A DNA stretch of 64,000 nucleotides from Cycas panzhihuaensis (Eukaryota > Cycadophyta), in assembly GCA_023213395.1 (NCBI GenBank), contig CM041465.1:186937741-187001740 (forward strand), read 5' to 3'. Position 1 is the first letter of the stretch. Each line of letters starts with the position of its first letter. The position numbers were made by a program, and so were the translations under genes. The notes under the pieces are model-generated. The model had not been told where the DNA came from and made no database searches. It was given only the letters and a program-made list of their open reading frames with translations. Below are positions 1 through 13,900 of this stretch, in pieces.

Positions 1-99
1 ATTAAACTTAAAAACTTCCTAAGTATGACTAATTATTGAAGGAAATTCATTTGCAAAATATGTTGATATTATACCTCCACTAAATAATCTGTTAAAAAA

Positions 100-740
100 T
101 ACTACAACATTTTGTTGAAAAAATAATCATCAAAAGACCTTTGAAAAGCTAAAGGGAAAGGGCACTATTGCATTAGTCTTAACCCTACGCAATGTTAGAC
201 AAGCATTTGACATAGAAGCAAATGCCTCGACAATAGTAACAGGAATGTCATGATTGTGACAAGGACAACCAATCACTTATCATTCTAAAACCTTTTCAAG
301 GACAATTCTAAATTTCTCCACTTATTATAAAGAGATGCATGCACTAGACCAAGCAATAAAACAATGGAGACACTACTTACGAAAAAAAGAAACAATCATC
401 CATACCAACTATCAACTTACAATATTTGTAGACTCAATGAAAACTATAGAATAGCCAACATCTAAGATGGGCTAGTTATTTGCAACAATTTAACCTTGTA
501 ATAAAGTACAAAAAAGGGGTGCAAAATAAAATAGCAAAATTACTTTCTCATTCACAAATACTTAATTCAAACTCCATGGTAGAATTACAATGTTTTCAAT
601 TTGAAGAATCCAAAGAGCTATATGCTATAAATAATAACTTTGGCATAGTCATGCCAACTTTGAAAAACTTGACATGTCTTAAAAACAAATCTTATAAAGA
701 CTATTGGAGAAAGAATAGGCTATTATACAAATTACTTTAA
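100..740 (+). pseudogene. gypsy RNase H domain (degenerate)
   Basis: Conceptual translation shows the plant gypsy RNase H landmarks in order: FDIEANAS near 208, QPITYHSKTFS near 270, a KQWRHYL stretch near 360, and IIHTNYQLT where families normally have HTDHQ. The connecting piece FNLVIKYKKGVQNKIAKLLS (485-560) is the usual end of the domain. The Asp-to-Asn change in HTN would remove a catalytic residue. In-frame stops and a frame change near 470 break the frame. Confidence 0.75.
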
Positions 741-861
741 GTGTGCCACAATTAAGTTATGGGAACCAATTAATCCAAAAGGGCCATCATTGAATATAGT
801 CTAACAATTTAGAGTTCAAAAGACTTTCAACAACTTACAAAGATACTTCTATTAGCCCAAG

Positions 862-1960
862 ATGGTTGTAGAAGTTAAGATATTTATTAAAGGTTGTGCA
901 TTATGCAACATATCAAAACCTACCAATCAAAAGTTGGGACCATACATGCCTCCCCTAGTACCAACTAAGCCTTGGAAATCTACATCCATAGACTTTTTGA
1001 GGGGTCTACCAACTCCTGAAAAACAAAATGATTACCTATTTGTGATAGTTGACAAATTGAACAAAATGACAATACTTATAAAAATACACTAATTAGGCAA
1101 CAAATTGCAAATTTATTGTTCTCCCATGCATGGGTACAATTTGGATTACCCAAGCCCATTATCTTAGCCCAAGATATTTGATTCTCGCACCATTTTTGGA
1201 CCACATTGTGGACTATAATGGACACCTGATTAAAAAGAGGATGGTCAAACTAAGGTAGTAAATTGAGCTATAGTACAATTGATTCATATGTATAACCATA
1301 ATCATATGTGGATTTGGCATGATGTCATCCCTTACAACATTGTTATAATCAAGCAATATATAGCAGTTTAACGCAAAAGTCTCCACTTGAAGTTAGTTTG
1401 GAATTTCAACTACATACAATTTGGAGCTTGTTTTGTCATCACTAGAGCCTAAACTTGCAAAAGGAACTTAATTTCTAAAACATTCAAGACAAGTGCAAAC
1501 ATAGATACATAATATATTGTTAAAAATACAACAAAGCATGACCAACACCAATGACAACATAACTTCCATGTGGGAGATAAGGTATTGTTACATTTGCCTA
1601 GTGCATAATTTAAGAAAAAAGATGTGAAAGCTCAAACCATGCATTATAAACCTTTCAAGATAATAGGACAAATTGCTGAAAACGCATTCAAATTAGATCT
1701 ATTGTAGTGCATAAGAATACATCATATTTTTAATGTTAATAGTCTTAAACTATATGAACCTTCAATATTGAATTAGATTGAAGAGGAAATAACCTTAACT
1801 TTGCCTAAAGGGCTCATACTCAAAGATACCAATATACTATAGGTTGACAATATCCTACAAACCAAGTAAAGGAAAACACAAGGACAAGCAAAATTATATA
1901 ACATCAATTAAAATGGGAAAGCACCCTAAGCGAGCAAACTATATAACAAAGATCAAGTAA
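862..1960 (+). pseudogene. gypsy integrase and chromodomain-like tail (degenerate)
   Basis: Positions 880-1092 encode the end of the integrase zinc finger (CALCNISKPTN) and the first catalytic block (STSIDFLRGLPTPEKQNDYL). The following 600 bases keep only patches of the core and C-terminal domain. Around 1800-1900 a chromo-like pattern (DTNILQVDNIL, then KRKTQGQ in approximate frame) is visible. Several stops and shifts make it non-functional. Confidence 0.7.
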
Positions 1961-4117
1961 CTATGCACTTCACTGAAGTTTATTGGCAAATGCATGATGA
2001 AGACCACCATACTTAAGAGAGAAGGCTTGATCCAAGAAAGTCCAACTTGGTAGCAACTTAAGTCACAGTGGCACAAGTTGAAGTAACTAAGGTTGCAAAC
2101 AATAGATATACTAACACTTCAAGGGAAGTCAACTCGCAAGCAAGGAATAATGGCCCACAACAGCATGTTACCAGAATTGTAGTCTATTTAAAAAGCATCT
2201 ATAATATCAATGGGGGCGATGGGCAGGAAAAGCTCTGAGGCCCTTCTTCCTCCACTCTATCTTTCTAGGCTAAAAGCTCTTCCCCAAGGCCCCCATTATG
2301 CCCATAAAAATGTGGAGAGTGTAGGTGAGAACTTGCAAAAACTATGGGTTGTCGAGAGGAAGAAGTGGAGGATAGCATGGCTTTTCTCCACTCAAATCCT
2401 TGTTGTAGTAGTTAGGGTTTTACAGTTGCTCTATCTCATAAGACTTGCTATGGGTCAAGCATCATTCCTACTGAAAGACATCTCTCTTGAGGTGCAACTA
2501 CAAGATGAGAAGCTCAATGTGTGTGGATTTGGTTAGCAATGACACTCTCAAGGAGTTGTGTCAATTTAGGGTGCTCCTCATTGTGTGCAAGACAATGTGT
2601 TTGATTTATGATGACTCATGGTGGCTTGTATTGAAAACACGAGCTACAATAGGTTTTTTCTTTGTTATGGGCCTCTAAGGTTCTATGGCATCTCGTGCCC
2701 TTGCTTTTTGCATTCTTCGAAGTCAACCTAGGGAGGATCTCTACATCTAAGTGGTGGGAGTTATTATGTGATGGTGTGCATGCTCAAGCAGTGGGCTTTG
2801 TTTCAAAACTAGGTGTATGCCGGCGTTTGGGATCTATGGCTAAGGTCCAAGGTTGCGATATTTTGTAAGTTATCCACAACTACATTGTAGTTTGCAATTT
2901 GTCTTTTTTTGAGGTTGTGTTATTCTACCTCATAGCCTCAGGGACCCGATTTGGCCCCCATGCCTACAGTGAACTTCAAGATGTCATGATGTTTGGCTTG
3001 GCAACCTCTAAGGGCTCTAGATACCCTCATGATCTAGTGCAAGTTGTGGATTTGGGGCTTGTCTCCTTGTGTAATGTGTTTGAGAAAGCCTAAGGTCATG
3101 GTCTTGGGTTTGTGTTATGGTTTGTGTTTTGACCTTGCAACCTTTGGAACAATGACCTTGTGTCTGTGATCTATGGTCTAGTGCAAGTCCCTCCATAGGT
3201 GGCTTTAGCTATTCAAAGTCATCGTAGCCATGGTTTTTGATACCTAAAAAGTGGAGGGTAGGTATCCTTCAATACCACCCTCCCTCTTTTTGTTGATCAC
3301 ATGAAATATTTCCTATTTAATGATTATTGATGCATCTTTTCAAGAAATAGTAGTCGTAGCAATAATACTAATAATAATTGCAGCATGCTATGGATCATGT
3401 AGTATATTTTGTATAAGATGTATAGGGTTTACATGCTATCTTAGGATGTATTTGATGGTATACAATATAGTTTGTAAAAGATGTGTGGTGTTTTAAATTG
3501 TTTTCCCAAAATGCATTTCAAAGAACCACCAAGACTTTTGTCGTTATCTGTTAAAGTCAATGTATTTAATAATGTATTAAAAATCATTTCCAATGAAATT
3601 TAAAAAATAAAAAACAACAAATAAAAACAGGAAAAAAATAAAAGAAAGTATTTCAAGCCATTGGGTGTTTTCCCATTCAAAGATCTTTTGAATGTTCCTA
3701 ATGGCAAATACTTGCTAGATTTAGCAAAATTTAGAAGCGCAACTTTTAGAAACATAGCTAGCATCTAACAATACCATACTTGCATGGAAATGTATTCAGC
3801 GGGAATGGTTTGCTGCCCTTTCCCTTAAACGAGAATCTTCCTCCAACTGTAAATGGCTAGGAATAATATTTTTAATTAATTATATTGACCTTTGTTTATG
3901 TTTTTACCCTGACTGCCTCTCTTTACGCATCTTGATTGCTTTTATCCCTTCATGTGCTTACATGCAACTCTGCTTATCGCTTTTAGTGCAGTGAAGAATG
4001 CCATTGAGATTAGAGAAGTAATCTCATCAAAACTCGGGATTAAGGGGAAAATAATCTCATCGCTCTGTACCATACCCTAATGGATAAGTTTGCAAAAGAT
4101 CACAGTCCTTTCTCTTT
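1961..4117. other. Unassigned stretch, probably repeat-derived
   Basis: No gene supported. A purine-rich tract with the pattern AATGGGGGCGA at about 2207-2217 follows the gypsy pol and could be a polypurine tract with a 3' LTR starting near 2218, but no matching LTR copy exists in the window. Between 2210 and 3100 several short plus-strand frames (60-108 codons) overlap in different frames with no recognisable domain. This block is GC-richer than its surroundings. From 3300 to 4117 I see only AT-rich sequence. Confidence 0.3.
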
Positions 4118-4142
4118 CCCCCCCCCCCCCCCCCCCCCCCCC
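4118..4142. repeat. Poly-C homopolymer (25 nt)
   Basis: An uninterrupted run of 25 C on the plus strand (poly-G on the FANCI sense strand). It lies about 390 bases beyond the FANCI stop codon and about 190 bases beyond the candidate poly(A) signal. Length is likely polymorphic and may be mis-sequenced. Confidence 0.95.
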
Positions 4143-4334
4143 AAAATGAAGTCTCCATTAAAATCAGCGTAGAAAGCCATTGTCATAATTCGTTTCCATT
4201 GCCTAAGAAAATTCAATTGAACGGTGTCCCATTTTCTTAGGGTGTGCATGTACTTATTGCTTGCACAAGCTTCCCAACTGACCTGTAATCCAGTCCAACC
4301 TTTCACAAGACCTCAAGCCATATTCTTCATTGAC

Positions 4335-4340
4335 TTTATT
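4335..4340 (-). terminator. Candidate poly(A) signal of FANCI
   Basis: AATAAA on the minus strand, about 195 bases downstream of the FANCI stop codon at 4535-4537. Position and motif fit a plant near-upstream element. Plant signals are loose, so this is only a candidate. Confidence 0.4.
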
Positions 4341-4534
4341 TTTCTACAGAGGGCACCTTGAGGGCACTCAAATTATTTAGTATGTCTGGATCAATGACAC
4401 TATAACAAATTCCATGCAAACTAGAAATATTCCATACACACTAGAAATGATCCCTGGCTAACAATCTCAATTTCTGAACAAAATCACATACATGTGTTTT
4501 CTTCTCTATGTTTTTTTGTGTGTCTAGGTCATGG

Positions 4535-4981
4535 TTATTCTTCATCAGAATCCTGGACAATACTACTAATTTTTCGCTTCCGTGTCATTTTTATTTTCAT
4601 CCCCAAGTCATTATCACTATCAGATTTGTTTCCCTCGGCAACTGCATTGCATTCAGAAGCAGGAATGCCCTGGGAGCCCTCTGCTTCATCCCTTTCAGAT
4701 TCCTCTTCTGATTCATTAACAGAAACAGCAGCATCTGATTGATGAGGTTCCTCAGATTGATTGTTGATTTCTTGCTGTTTTTTTTTGCCACTATCTAGGA
4801 TCTTAAAGTCCCGGGCAGTGCTGCGCTTAGCATGTCTCATAAGATTGACTTTTGTGAGCTTGCTAAGCTGGATGAGATATTTTTCATAGTCCTCCATATG
4901 GAAAATCAAATTGGGAATGGTTTTACATTCCCTTTTGATCTTGTTTGCCACACCTTTTTCCTGTACATTTTCTTGCTGATC
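4535..4981 (-). CDS. FANCI: FANCI last exon and stop codon
   Basis: 447 nt: 148 codons plus TAA at 4537-4535. Acceptor is TCATTGCAG|GATCAG at 4982/4981. It begins [10 protein letters not shown] and carries the family C-terminal signature: IPNLIF, then [20 protein letters not shown], then STARDFKI. A serine- and glutamate-rich stretch ([14 protein letters not shown]) and a basic KIKMTRKRK follow, then DSDEE at the end. The family ends in an acidic tail with a basic nuclear-import patch, which fits. Confidence 0.92.
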   Translation of the reverse strand, partial: DQQENVQEKGVANKIKRECKTIPNLIFHMEDYEKYLIQLSKLTKVNLMRHAKRSTARDFKILDSGKKKQQEINNQSEEPHQSDAAVSVNESEEESERDEAEGSQGIPASECNAVAEGNKSDSDNDLGMKIKMTRKRKISSIVQDSDEE

Positions 4982-7900
4982 CTGCAATGACCCAGAAAAA
5001 ACACAAGTTCCCCTGAAAGCCCCCTCTTAACAAGCAAGTTCATTCTTCAGTAAAATAGCTGCAGAAAATGAAAACGATAATGGAAGGCTCTCGGGAACAG
5101 TAGACAATCTCCTCAAATCAGAGTCTCTGAACATATTAAACATGATACTGCCTCAACATACATACGTACCCTTTGCATCACAGCCATGAATTTATATAGA
5201 GGAGCAGTAAGCTTTTTGCATGTCACTTCTGCAAGCATCTGAAATTTACTAGTTGGCAATGTTTGTTTGTAGCCTTTGGGAGCAATGCAGAACTTTGTCA
5301 TAGCAGCTAAAATCTTATAAAGCCTTGAAGCCACTCTCAAGAAGTGCTCTGCTAGAGCAGCTGTGACATTGAAACAACACATGATGACAAATTTCAGAAT
5401 AAATAGACTTGAGAATGCTGAGTGAAGCAATAAAAGAAAGATAAGTAGGGAATGAAATTCTTACTCTTAAGACTCATCTCCGTGAAGACAGAAAGCATCT
5501 GCACCAGAGACTCTACTCTAGAATGCAATGTTTCCTCCAAAACCAATCGCGGAGCATTTCCTCGTCTTTGGCCATTGGCATCAACATCCGAAAGTTCCAG
5601 ATTTCCCACTATAGGATGCACTTTCAGTTTCAAGATAAGCCAATCCACATCAACAAGAATAGTCTCAGCAAGCTGGAGTAACAAAGTAGCGATACTATTT
5701 CTTGTTGAAGCATTGATGATAGCATATGTCTCTGATATATCTACAGCATGCCTTTCATCTGATCCCATAACCTTCAGCAATTCACATGCCATTTCTTGGG
5801 CCACAGTAAGGTCTAATGGAGGCATGCTTAGGTAGACTGCTAATGTTGCTAAGGCGCGGGATGCTCCATTGTGCATTACTTTTACACTTCTACAAGTAAG
5901 CTCAGCCCAATTACCATGCACCTTTCTAAGATGAGAAGGCAATTTGCTACCCAATAGCAGCATAGTGCCAGATAGTACCTGAAGTCAAGAATGGTAGAAA
6001 ACGTTAAAGATTATGTTTGCTTCTAGATACTGTCAAAAGAGAGAGATATAAGAAACTTTCATCTCTGTATCAAGCATTATATTTCTCTGAATATATACAG
6101 CTCAATATCTATGAGACATATCCCACCCAATTTAATTTGTTGGATCAGTGAACTTCATGGAAAAATGTGGTGGGGTTCAGTTTACAAAAATTGTATATAT
6201 TTTTCTAAATATATACAGGTCAACATATGAAACACATCCCAGCCAAATTGATTCGATGGGTTAATCACTTAATGGTAAGGGATAGTGAGGTTCAGTCTAC
6301 GAAAGTTAATTTGATGTTTATCCAACCTCAGGAGATGTGTTAAAATTTTATGAAACAACTTATGCAGAAACTGTAATACAAAACTAAAATTTATTGCACA
6401 GAATAATAACTTATGTAATAAACTAGAAGGAATGTGAAGCACTCATAACAACATTACTTGTAATGAACAATAAATGAAATATGAAACATTCATGAGATGT
6501 TTAAAATAAGCATTCAAACACAATAATAAAGATATGTACACATCAATATAGCACAACAATCACACAAAAATGATATCATTATGAGACACCAGATTTATAT
6601 GTGGAAAAATCTAAAAGAGGAAAACCACGAGAAAAAGGTGGAGTTTAGCTCTCTCCATTACCTCGCCTTATCTCAAATGTTCAAATGATGTGTGTATATA
6701 TTTATAGATCCATCACCTCATGTGTTAGCTAATAGTTTTATGATGATACATCAACCAACAAACTCGTGTAAGAACCTTTCACATCAACCAATAACGATTC
6801 ATTCTAATTCAACTACTAATTAAACATTATATCGATGTTCATGAAACTCAATATTCCAACGCTCCCCCTTTATATTTAATTTGTGAAATTCTTCAAATAT
6901 CTCCATCTTCATGTGAGATTTTCATGTTGAATCACTTGCTCATCATGTGTCTCGTATCACCTATGTCATTTATAAATGTCAATCATCAAATATATCTCCA
7001 TTGTTTGTTTTCCTACAAGCAAATGTCATCAACGTATCACTTATATCATAACACCATCTGTAAACCATCAACAATCAAACATGACTCACAACTTGCCATG
7101 ATATATGAAGTCTCTTTTTAACTTCATATCTTCCACCTGTAAACTGCAAAACAAACTTATCAACTTCATCAATCAACCAAATTCACTGATGTCCACATAA
7201 AACAACCACCACCTACCAAAATGCAAAGGTAACCAATCGCTGCAATTGCTAGTTAACTTGGAAGTATCTCTCATACATTGTTCATCAACATCATAACAAA
7301 ACACAACATACTGCAGTTAACAAGAGTAGCTTGTGAATCTTCTCTTGTCTCTTATCCTAAGAGATATGTAAAAACCCGTTTTGCCTCTATCGGCAATTCT
7401 GCACAAGATAACTCTTGTAGCTTGTTGGAATATAATGTTTTATCCTAAGGGGGCAATGTGTTTAAGACCCTCATTGTATTTAATTCTTATGTTTAATGTT
7501 ACAATCATGTAACTGTTACAAGTCTGTTGTATATAAAGGAGGTTTCTCTCCATCAATAGGCGGAGTCTAATTCCATTCTTCCTCACAGTTGAGGGTCTAA
7601 TTTTTTGCATGGTATCAGAGCAGGGAAATCTACCTGACTGAAGAGAAATAGTCATAGGGTTGTTGAAGAAATTTATAATACTCGAAGGCAAAGATAGATT
7701 CAAAGTGTTAAAGACAAAGATCGAAGTCCAGAAGGCCGAAAGACTACAGAAATTCCACTATAAGGAACCGTACGGACTTGTATAGACAGTTTTTTGAAGG
7801 TTGTCAAAATTCGACTAAACTTGGTCAAATTAAAGATCTCATTGAGGGCATCACTTTCTTCAACTGTGACGAATTGATTCGAAGTCGTTTTGAGGTTGTT

Positions 7901-10900
7901 TTGCCCCTTTGAGCAGTCCGCGCAAATTTAGAGCTTCTAGAGTAGATTTCTTTAGAATCTCTTCAAATTGTTGGGTAATACCTGTTCCAAACTCATTGTC
8001 TTTGCCATACAAAGAGATTAAGTCCAATTTTGAAGGAGTTTTTCTCAAATTTGAAGTTTTTTTAGCATTTTTTCAAAAAACCCTAGCCGTCAATTTTGAC
8101 CTTTCAGGTTAGTTTTCTCCCAAACCAGAAACTGCCTTAAAAATCTAACTGCAGATCTGAACTCGGCTTGAAATTCTCTTCGATTTGACATACTTATCTC
8201 TCAAATCCGTACACTTTGATTTTTGAACAGAAATCTATACGATCGTACAACTTGGTATTAGTTGCAAGCTTCAAAACCTCTGATATTTATTCTTTTGACT
8301 CTGTTAGTCTTCTTAAATCTGCCCTCAACTTAGTTCACCATGGCATCCTTGATTTCAAGCCTAAGTGACATTGATAAATTGACCGGAAATAACTATAATA
8401 TATGTTGGATTAAAATGGAAGCCCTCTTACGTGCTAAAAATGTGTGGAAACCGACCATAGGAGAAGAAAAAGCGCCCGATGTTGGAGGAGATACTCAAAA
8501 GAATTGGAAAGAAAGAAATAATGTAGGAGTGATAACGTTAAAACTGTCTGTTTCTGATTATTTATTGATATATACAAACAAACTAAACACTTGTTCTCAA
8601 ATCTGGAAAACCCTAGAAAATCTCTATGCTCAAAAGCATAGAGGAAGGGTTATTACTCTGAAAGAAGAATTGTTTAAATTGGTTATGAAAGAAACAGACA
8701 TTGTAGCTGACTTTATTCACAAGGTTACCACTATCCAAAATGAACTTCTAAGTACTGGGTAAGAGATTTCAGAAAAGGAAATTGTTGAAATGGTAGCAGG
8801 AAAACTTCCCAAAGCCTTTGATGTGACCATTAATACCATCACCAACACCGACATAATTGAAGAAATATCACTTGATGATCTGACTGGCATGTTGATGAGA
8901 TAGGAACAAAGGAACAGAAGATACGGAGATGAAATAGAAGATGCCTTTGCAACAAGACTCAACATAGGAAGCTCAAGAGGAAAAAGGTGCTTCAGAGGAA
9001 AAGGACGCACATCCGAGTTCAGGACTCCTTCACGTAGAAGATGGTTAGAAAATCGAGGTCGGGGTTGCATGTACACTCCAAGAGATGCTCAGGTTTGCAT
9101 CCACTGCAGCAAACATGGTCACTTTTCAAGTCAATGTTGGATATTTGACATCTGCTATCACTGCAGACAGTTGGGGCACTATCCATATCAATGTCGTCAA
9201 AGAAGAGATGAGATTTAGAGAGGGAAAAGACCTGTCGACAACTACAGTAAGGAACAATTAGAGGAGGAAGAAGAAGAAACAACTTTCGTTGTTGCTCTAT
9301 CAGCTAGTCTTCATGACTCTGATGTATAGTTCATCGACGCAGGGGCGTCCAGGCACATGACAAACAGAAAGGATTAGTTCGAGTCAATCAAAAGCTATTC
9401 ATCAAAGGTGGTCGAGCTTGGAGATAAGTACCCTTTGCGTATTGAAGGAGTAGGAACTATTGCCATAAACCTGTAAGGTTCTGTTAAAAAAATTTGGGAA
9501 TGTACTCTTTGTACCTGAACTCAAGATAAATCTCCTGTCAGTATCTCAACTAAGCAACAAGGGCTTGAGAACCATTTTTGATGAAAAGGGAATGTGCTAT
9601 GTGTCGGATATGAAAAATGGAGATGTTGTCATTGCCAAGGGAGTGAAGTACAATGATCTGTACAAATTGTTATCCATTCATGTTGATCCCAACATAGATG
9701 TAAAAGCATTCTCTGTTGTAAATCTCAATAATAACAAAGTATGGCATTTGAAGTATGGACATCTTCCCTTGGATAAATTAAAAATGATGAAGAAAAATAA
9801 TGTAGTAAATGGTCTTCCTTCCATCTCATTAGAAGATTTTGTTTGCAAAGGTTGTCAATGTGGAAAACAACATAGTTTTCCCTTTAGAGTTAATAAATGG
9901 CATGCTCAAGAGAAACTAGAGTTAAGACACGTAGACTTGTGTGGTCCTCTAACACCTCTGTCTGTAAATGGTTCTAGATATTTCTTAAGCTTCATTAATG
10001 ATTCCACCAGAAAAGTGTGGGTGTATTTCATTCATAATGAGTCACATGTGTTTGATACATTTAAGGAATTCAAAGCTGAGGTAGAGTTAGAATCAGGATG
10101 TAAAATTAAATGTATCAAGTCTGACAATGGAGGGGAATATATCTCAAAGGAATTCCTCGACTTCTGTAAAGCCAGGGGAATTCGGAGACAGTTCACAACT
10201 CCTCATACACCTCAGTCAAATGGTGTAGTTGAACGAAAGAATAGAACCATAATGGAAATGGCTAAGAGTATGATCCATGAAAAACAAGTTTCGAGGACCC
10301 TCTTTGTAGGCAAGAATGCATCTGACTTGTTACCTTATCAATCGAAGTCCAACAACAGCACTGCAGAAGATAACTCTAGAAGAAGCCTAGACTAGAAGAA
10401 AGCTTGATGTAAGTAATTTAAGAATCTTTGGTAGTCAGGCCTTTGTACATATTCCAGATAAATCTAGGACAAAACTAGATTCAAAATGCATATAATGTGT
10501 TATGGTACGGTATAGTAAAAACTCAAAAGGGTACAAATTCATAGATCCCAAGATAAATAAAATCTATGTAAGTAGAGATGTAGTCTTTAATGAAGATTTT
10601 CCATCTGAGGTCAAGTCTCCAATACAAACAATTGAAGGAATGCACATAATCGAACCTCAAGAAGAACTAGTTGCTGAAGAATCAGGAGTGACAACTGAAC
10701 TAGAATTGGAAGAATCTGAATTTATTAAAGAAGAACCTTCATCAGAAGAATCAGCTTCAGAAGCACCACAAAAAAAGGTACCAAAATGGTACATCAAAAC
10801 CATAGAAGATGGAAAAGGAAATATATTCACACATAGGACCAGAAGTCAACAACAACATCAAGCCCTCTTCAGCAAACTATAGCCACAATCATTTGAAGAA

Positions 10901-13900
10901 GCGAAAGAGCATGCGGAGTGGAGAACAGCCATGGATACAGAGGTGGATGCCATAGCCAAGAATCAAACATGGAACCTAATAGAACTGCCTCCAAATAAGC
11001 CAATAGTCAATTGCAAATGGGTATACAAGGTAAACAAGGGTGTAGATGGAAAAATAGAAAAATTCAAAGCAAGACTTGTGGCAAAAGGGTACACCCAGAT
11101 TGTTGGAATTGACTTTGATGAAACTTTTTCACCTGTGGAAAAAATGAACATAGTTCGAACGATGATAGCACTAGCAACTCAAAAGAACTGAAAAATCTAC
11201 TAGTTAGATGTCAAAAGTGCCTTTCTGCATGGAGAACTGGAAGAAGAAGTTTACATGCACCAACCCGAAGGCTATGTCCAGTCTGGATAAGAACACCTGG
11301 TATGTAAACTCAAAAGGGCACTGTATGGTTTGAAACAAGCCCCTAGGGCATGGTACGTTAGACTAGACCAGCATCTATCTCAAAATGGCTTCCAAAGGAG
11401 CAACTCTAATTCAAGTCTCTACATAAAAAGAAATGATGGAACAATTTCAATTATAGTCGTCTATGTCGATGATATGATACTCACTAGAGATGACACCAAG
11501 TCTATCTCAAACATAAAAAGTCAGTTAGAAAAGGATTTTGAAATGACTAACTTGGGTCCTTTGAGCTACTATCTAGGAATAGAAATTGAGCAAAATGAAA
11601 ATCATATTGCACTCTCACAAGGCAAGTATATTAGAGATTTGTTGGCTAAGTTTCAAATGGAGAACTGCAACAAGTGTGCAACCCCTATGGAAGTTAGCTA
11701 CAATCTATTCCTAAAAGAAGGAGAGCCTTCAGTTGATTGCACACACTTTATAGACAGTTGATTGGAAGTCTTATTTACCTCACTACCACAAGACCTGACA
11801 TCTCACATTTAGTAGGTCTGGTTTCCAGATATATGCAGGAGCCCAAGCTAAAACATTGGAAGGCTGCAAAAAGAATACTTAGATACCTGAAAGGAACAAC
11901 AGATCTAAAACGAGTATACAACAAAGAAAAGTCAACACAATTGATTGGGTACTGCGATTCTGATTGGGCAGGTGATAAGGATACTAGAAGATCCACCAGT
12001 GAATATTGTTTCTTCCTTGGGTCAGCGGCCATTTCATGGTGCAGTAAAAAGCAACCCATTGTTGCACTTTTTTCAACCAAAGCAAAATACAAATCAGCAG
12101 TTAGTGCAACTTGTGAAGCTCTCTAGCTCCAACAACTACTAAGAGACATGAATCAACTGCAACAAGAACCAACGATGCTACTCTGTGATAATCAAAGCGC
12201 AATTAAGCTAGCCAAAAATCCTGTCTTACATGCACAAACAAAGCACATAGAAGTACACCATCACTTCATTCGAGAAAAGGTACAAAATAAAGACATCGAT
12301 ATAACATATTGTCCAACAATGGATCAAGCTATAGATATATTAACAAAATCCCTTGGGAGAGAGAAGTTTGAAACTCTCAGAGAAAGATTAGCTTTAAAAA
12401 GGATAAAACATTAAAATAGGGTGTTAGAATATAATGTTTTATCCTAAGGGGGCAATGTGTTTAAGACCCTCATTATATTTAATTCTTATGTTTAATGTTA
12501 CAATCATGTAACGGTTACAAGTCTGTTGTATATAAAGGAGGTTTCTCTCCATCAATAGGCGGAGTCTAATTCCATTCTTTCTCACAATTGAGGGTTTGAT
12601 TTTCTACATAGCTTTCTTTGGCAACCAATCACTCTCAATCAATTCTCAAACTAATTAACTCTAAGAATAGGGCATACCACTTGATCTATCAAATCCATTA
12701 CAACAAGGTAACATGTGTAACGTGTTCCACGTCACTTGTCATACATGATTATCAAAATTATCACTAAAAATATATATCAGTTGAACTCCTCAATAGTTGA
12801 ACATGGTTTTATAAATAGCTTTCAACTATTATTGCCAATTACATCAAACAATCAAACTTATAAGAGCTCTCCATGTCTCATATCAAGTGGGTAACTCAAC
12901 AATTCAAACTCAAACAAAACCAATATCAAATAACTAATGAATAATCCAACTCTCAATCAATCAAGTGATGTGTCCATCAAACCAAATCATGTAGCAAACT
13001 AGGTGATTTCATCATCTTTCCATCAATTTTATGTCAAATTACATATAATTAAATCCCAATCAATTAGATGTTGTGTCCTTCATCAAATCAAATCATGTAG
13101 AAAGCTAGGTGATTTCATCATCTTTCTATCAACTTTATGTCAAATTACATTTGATCAACATTGCATTTTGCTACATCAAATGTATTAAATGCATTAGGGG
13201 GATCAATCCATTGTTCCAGCATGTAAATGTGTTTGTCTCTCATCCATCATTAACTAAGTTCTCATGTGCTTCACATCCTTAAAATTAAACCATAATGTCT
13301 CAAAAATGCATCTTAGTGTCTTTTCTTGCCAATTTTCAACCAAACTTGTCTTCACAAGTATCGTGGACTTATTTGTATCATCGTGTACTCATAAACCTTT
13401 AAAAACATCACAAAATGTCAAACCATATCTCAAATTACTCAAAAATGCACCTTTTAACATGCCAAAAATTACTTGTCAAATTTTACCCATTAAAATCTCC
13501 ATGACACATTGTCCAAACTATGGTTTATCATTATTGGTTTTGTTTGGCTTTGAGTCTTCTTTCCAATTGTTCAGACGACACTCAAATCTGAGCTCATATA
13601 AAAAAGTTATACTCAAAATAATGCCATAATGTCATAAAAAATGCACTAGAGACAACAATAGTGCTTGTTACTAAAATGCTAATAATTTTTTATTCTGATA
13701 TCTAATTGAAATGAAACCACTTCCAACAAAAAGTAGATTTCAAGACACAGATCCAAAAAAAAATTTGAGATCAATTAAATACTTGTAGTAAACATTGTGA
13801 CCATTTAAAGTTGCGGTCACAAATTTTTTACACTATAGACAATGACGGACAATAGGTCGAGGTTGAAACCCTTATAACTCTCACAATTTTATTCCAAAAC

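Larger units (their letters stand above)
1..1960 (+). mobile_element. Ty3/gypsy (chromovirus-like) pol remnant, left end outside window
   Basis: Degraded plus-strand gypsy polyprotein. It runs in the normal order from RNase H (about 100-560) through integrase (862-1700) to a chromodomain-like tail (about 1800-1960). Reading-frame shifts and stops occur every 100-250 bases, so it is a dead copy. The upstream gag, protease and most of the reverse transcriptase lie outside the window. Chromodomain-like residues after the integrase are the hallmark of the chromovirus branch, but that tail is too eroded to be sure. No LTR can be paired for it in this window. Confidence 0.8.
7423..12608 (+). mobile_element. 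Ty1/copia element (copia I), complete ends, decayed coding region
   Basis: 187-bp LTRs at 7423-7609 and 12422-12608 start TG and end CA. They differ at about nine sites, eight of them transitions. A perfect 5-bp target duplication TAGCT flanks the element (7418-7422, 12609-12613). The primer-binding site TGGTATCAGAGC (7610-7621) abuts the 5' LTR. Gene order gag, protease, integrase, RT, RNase H is the copia order. Stops and a few shifts break the polyprotein. It is inserted in the internal region of the LARD-like element, antisense to FANCI. Confidence 0.95.

Noticed and set aside
4494-4742. 82-codon plus-strand frame over the FANCI last exon
   Set aside because: Antisense shadow of the Ser/Glu-rich FANCI tail; no motif of its own.
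5452-5835. 127-codon plus-strand frame
   Set aside because: Antisense shadow of the FANCI exon 5465-5978, which has family similarity and splice sites on the other strand.
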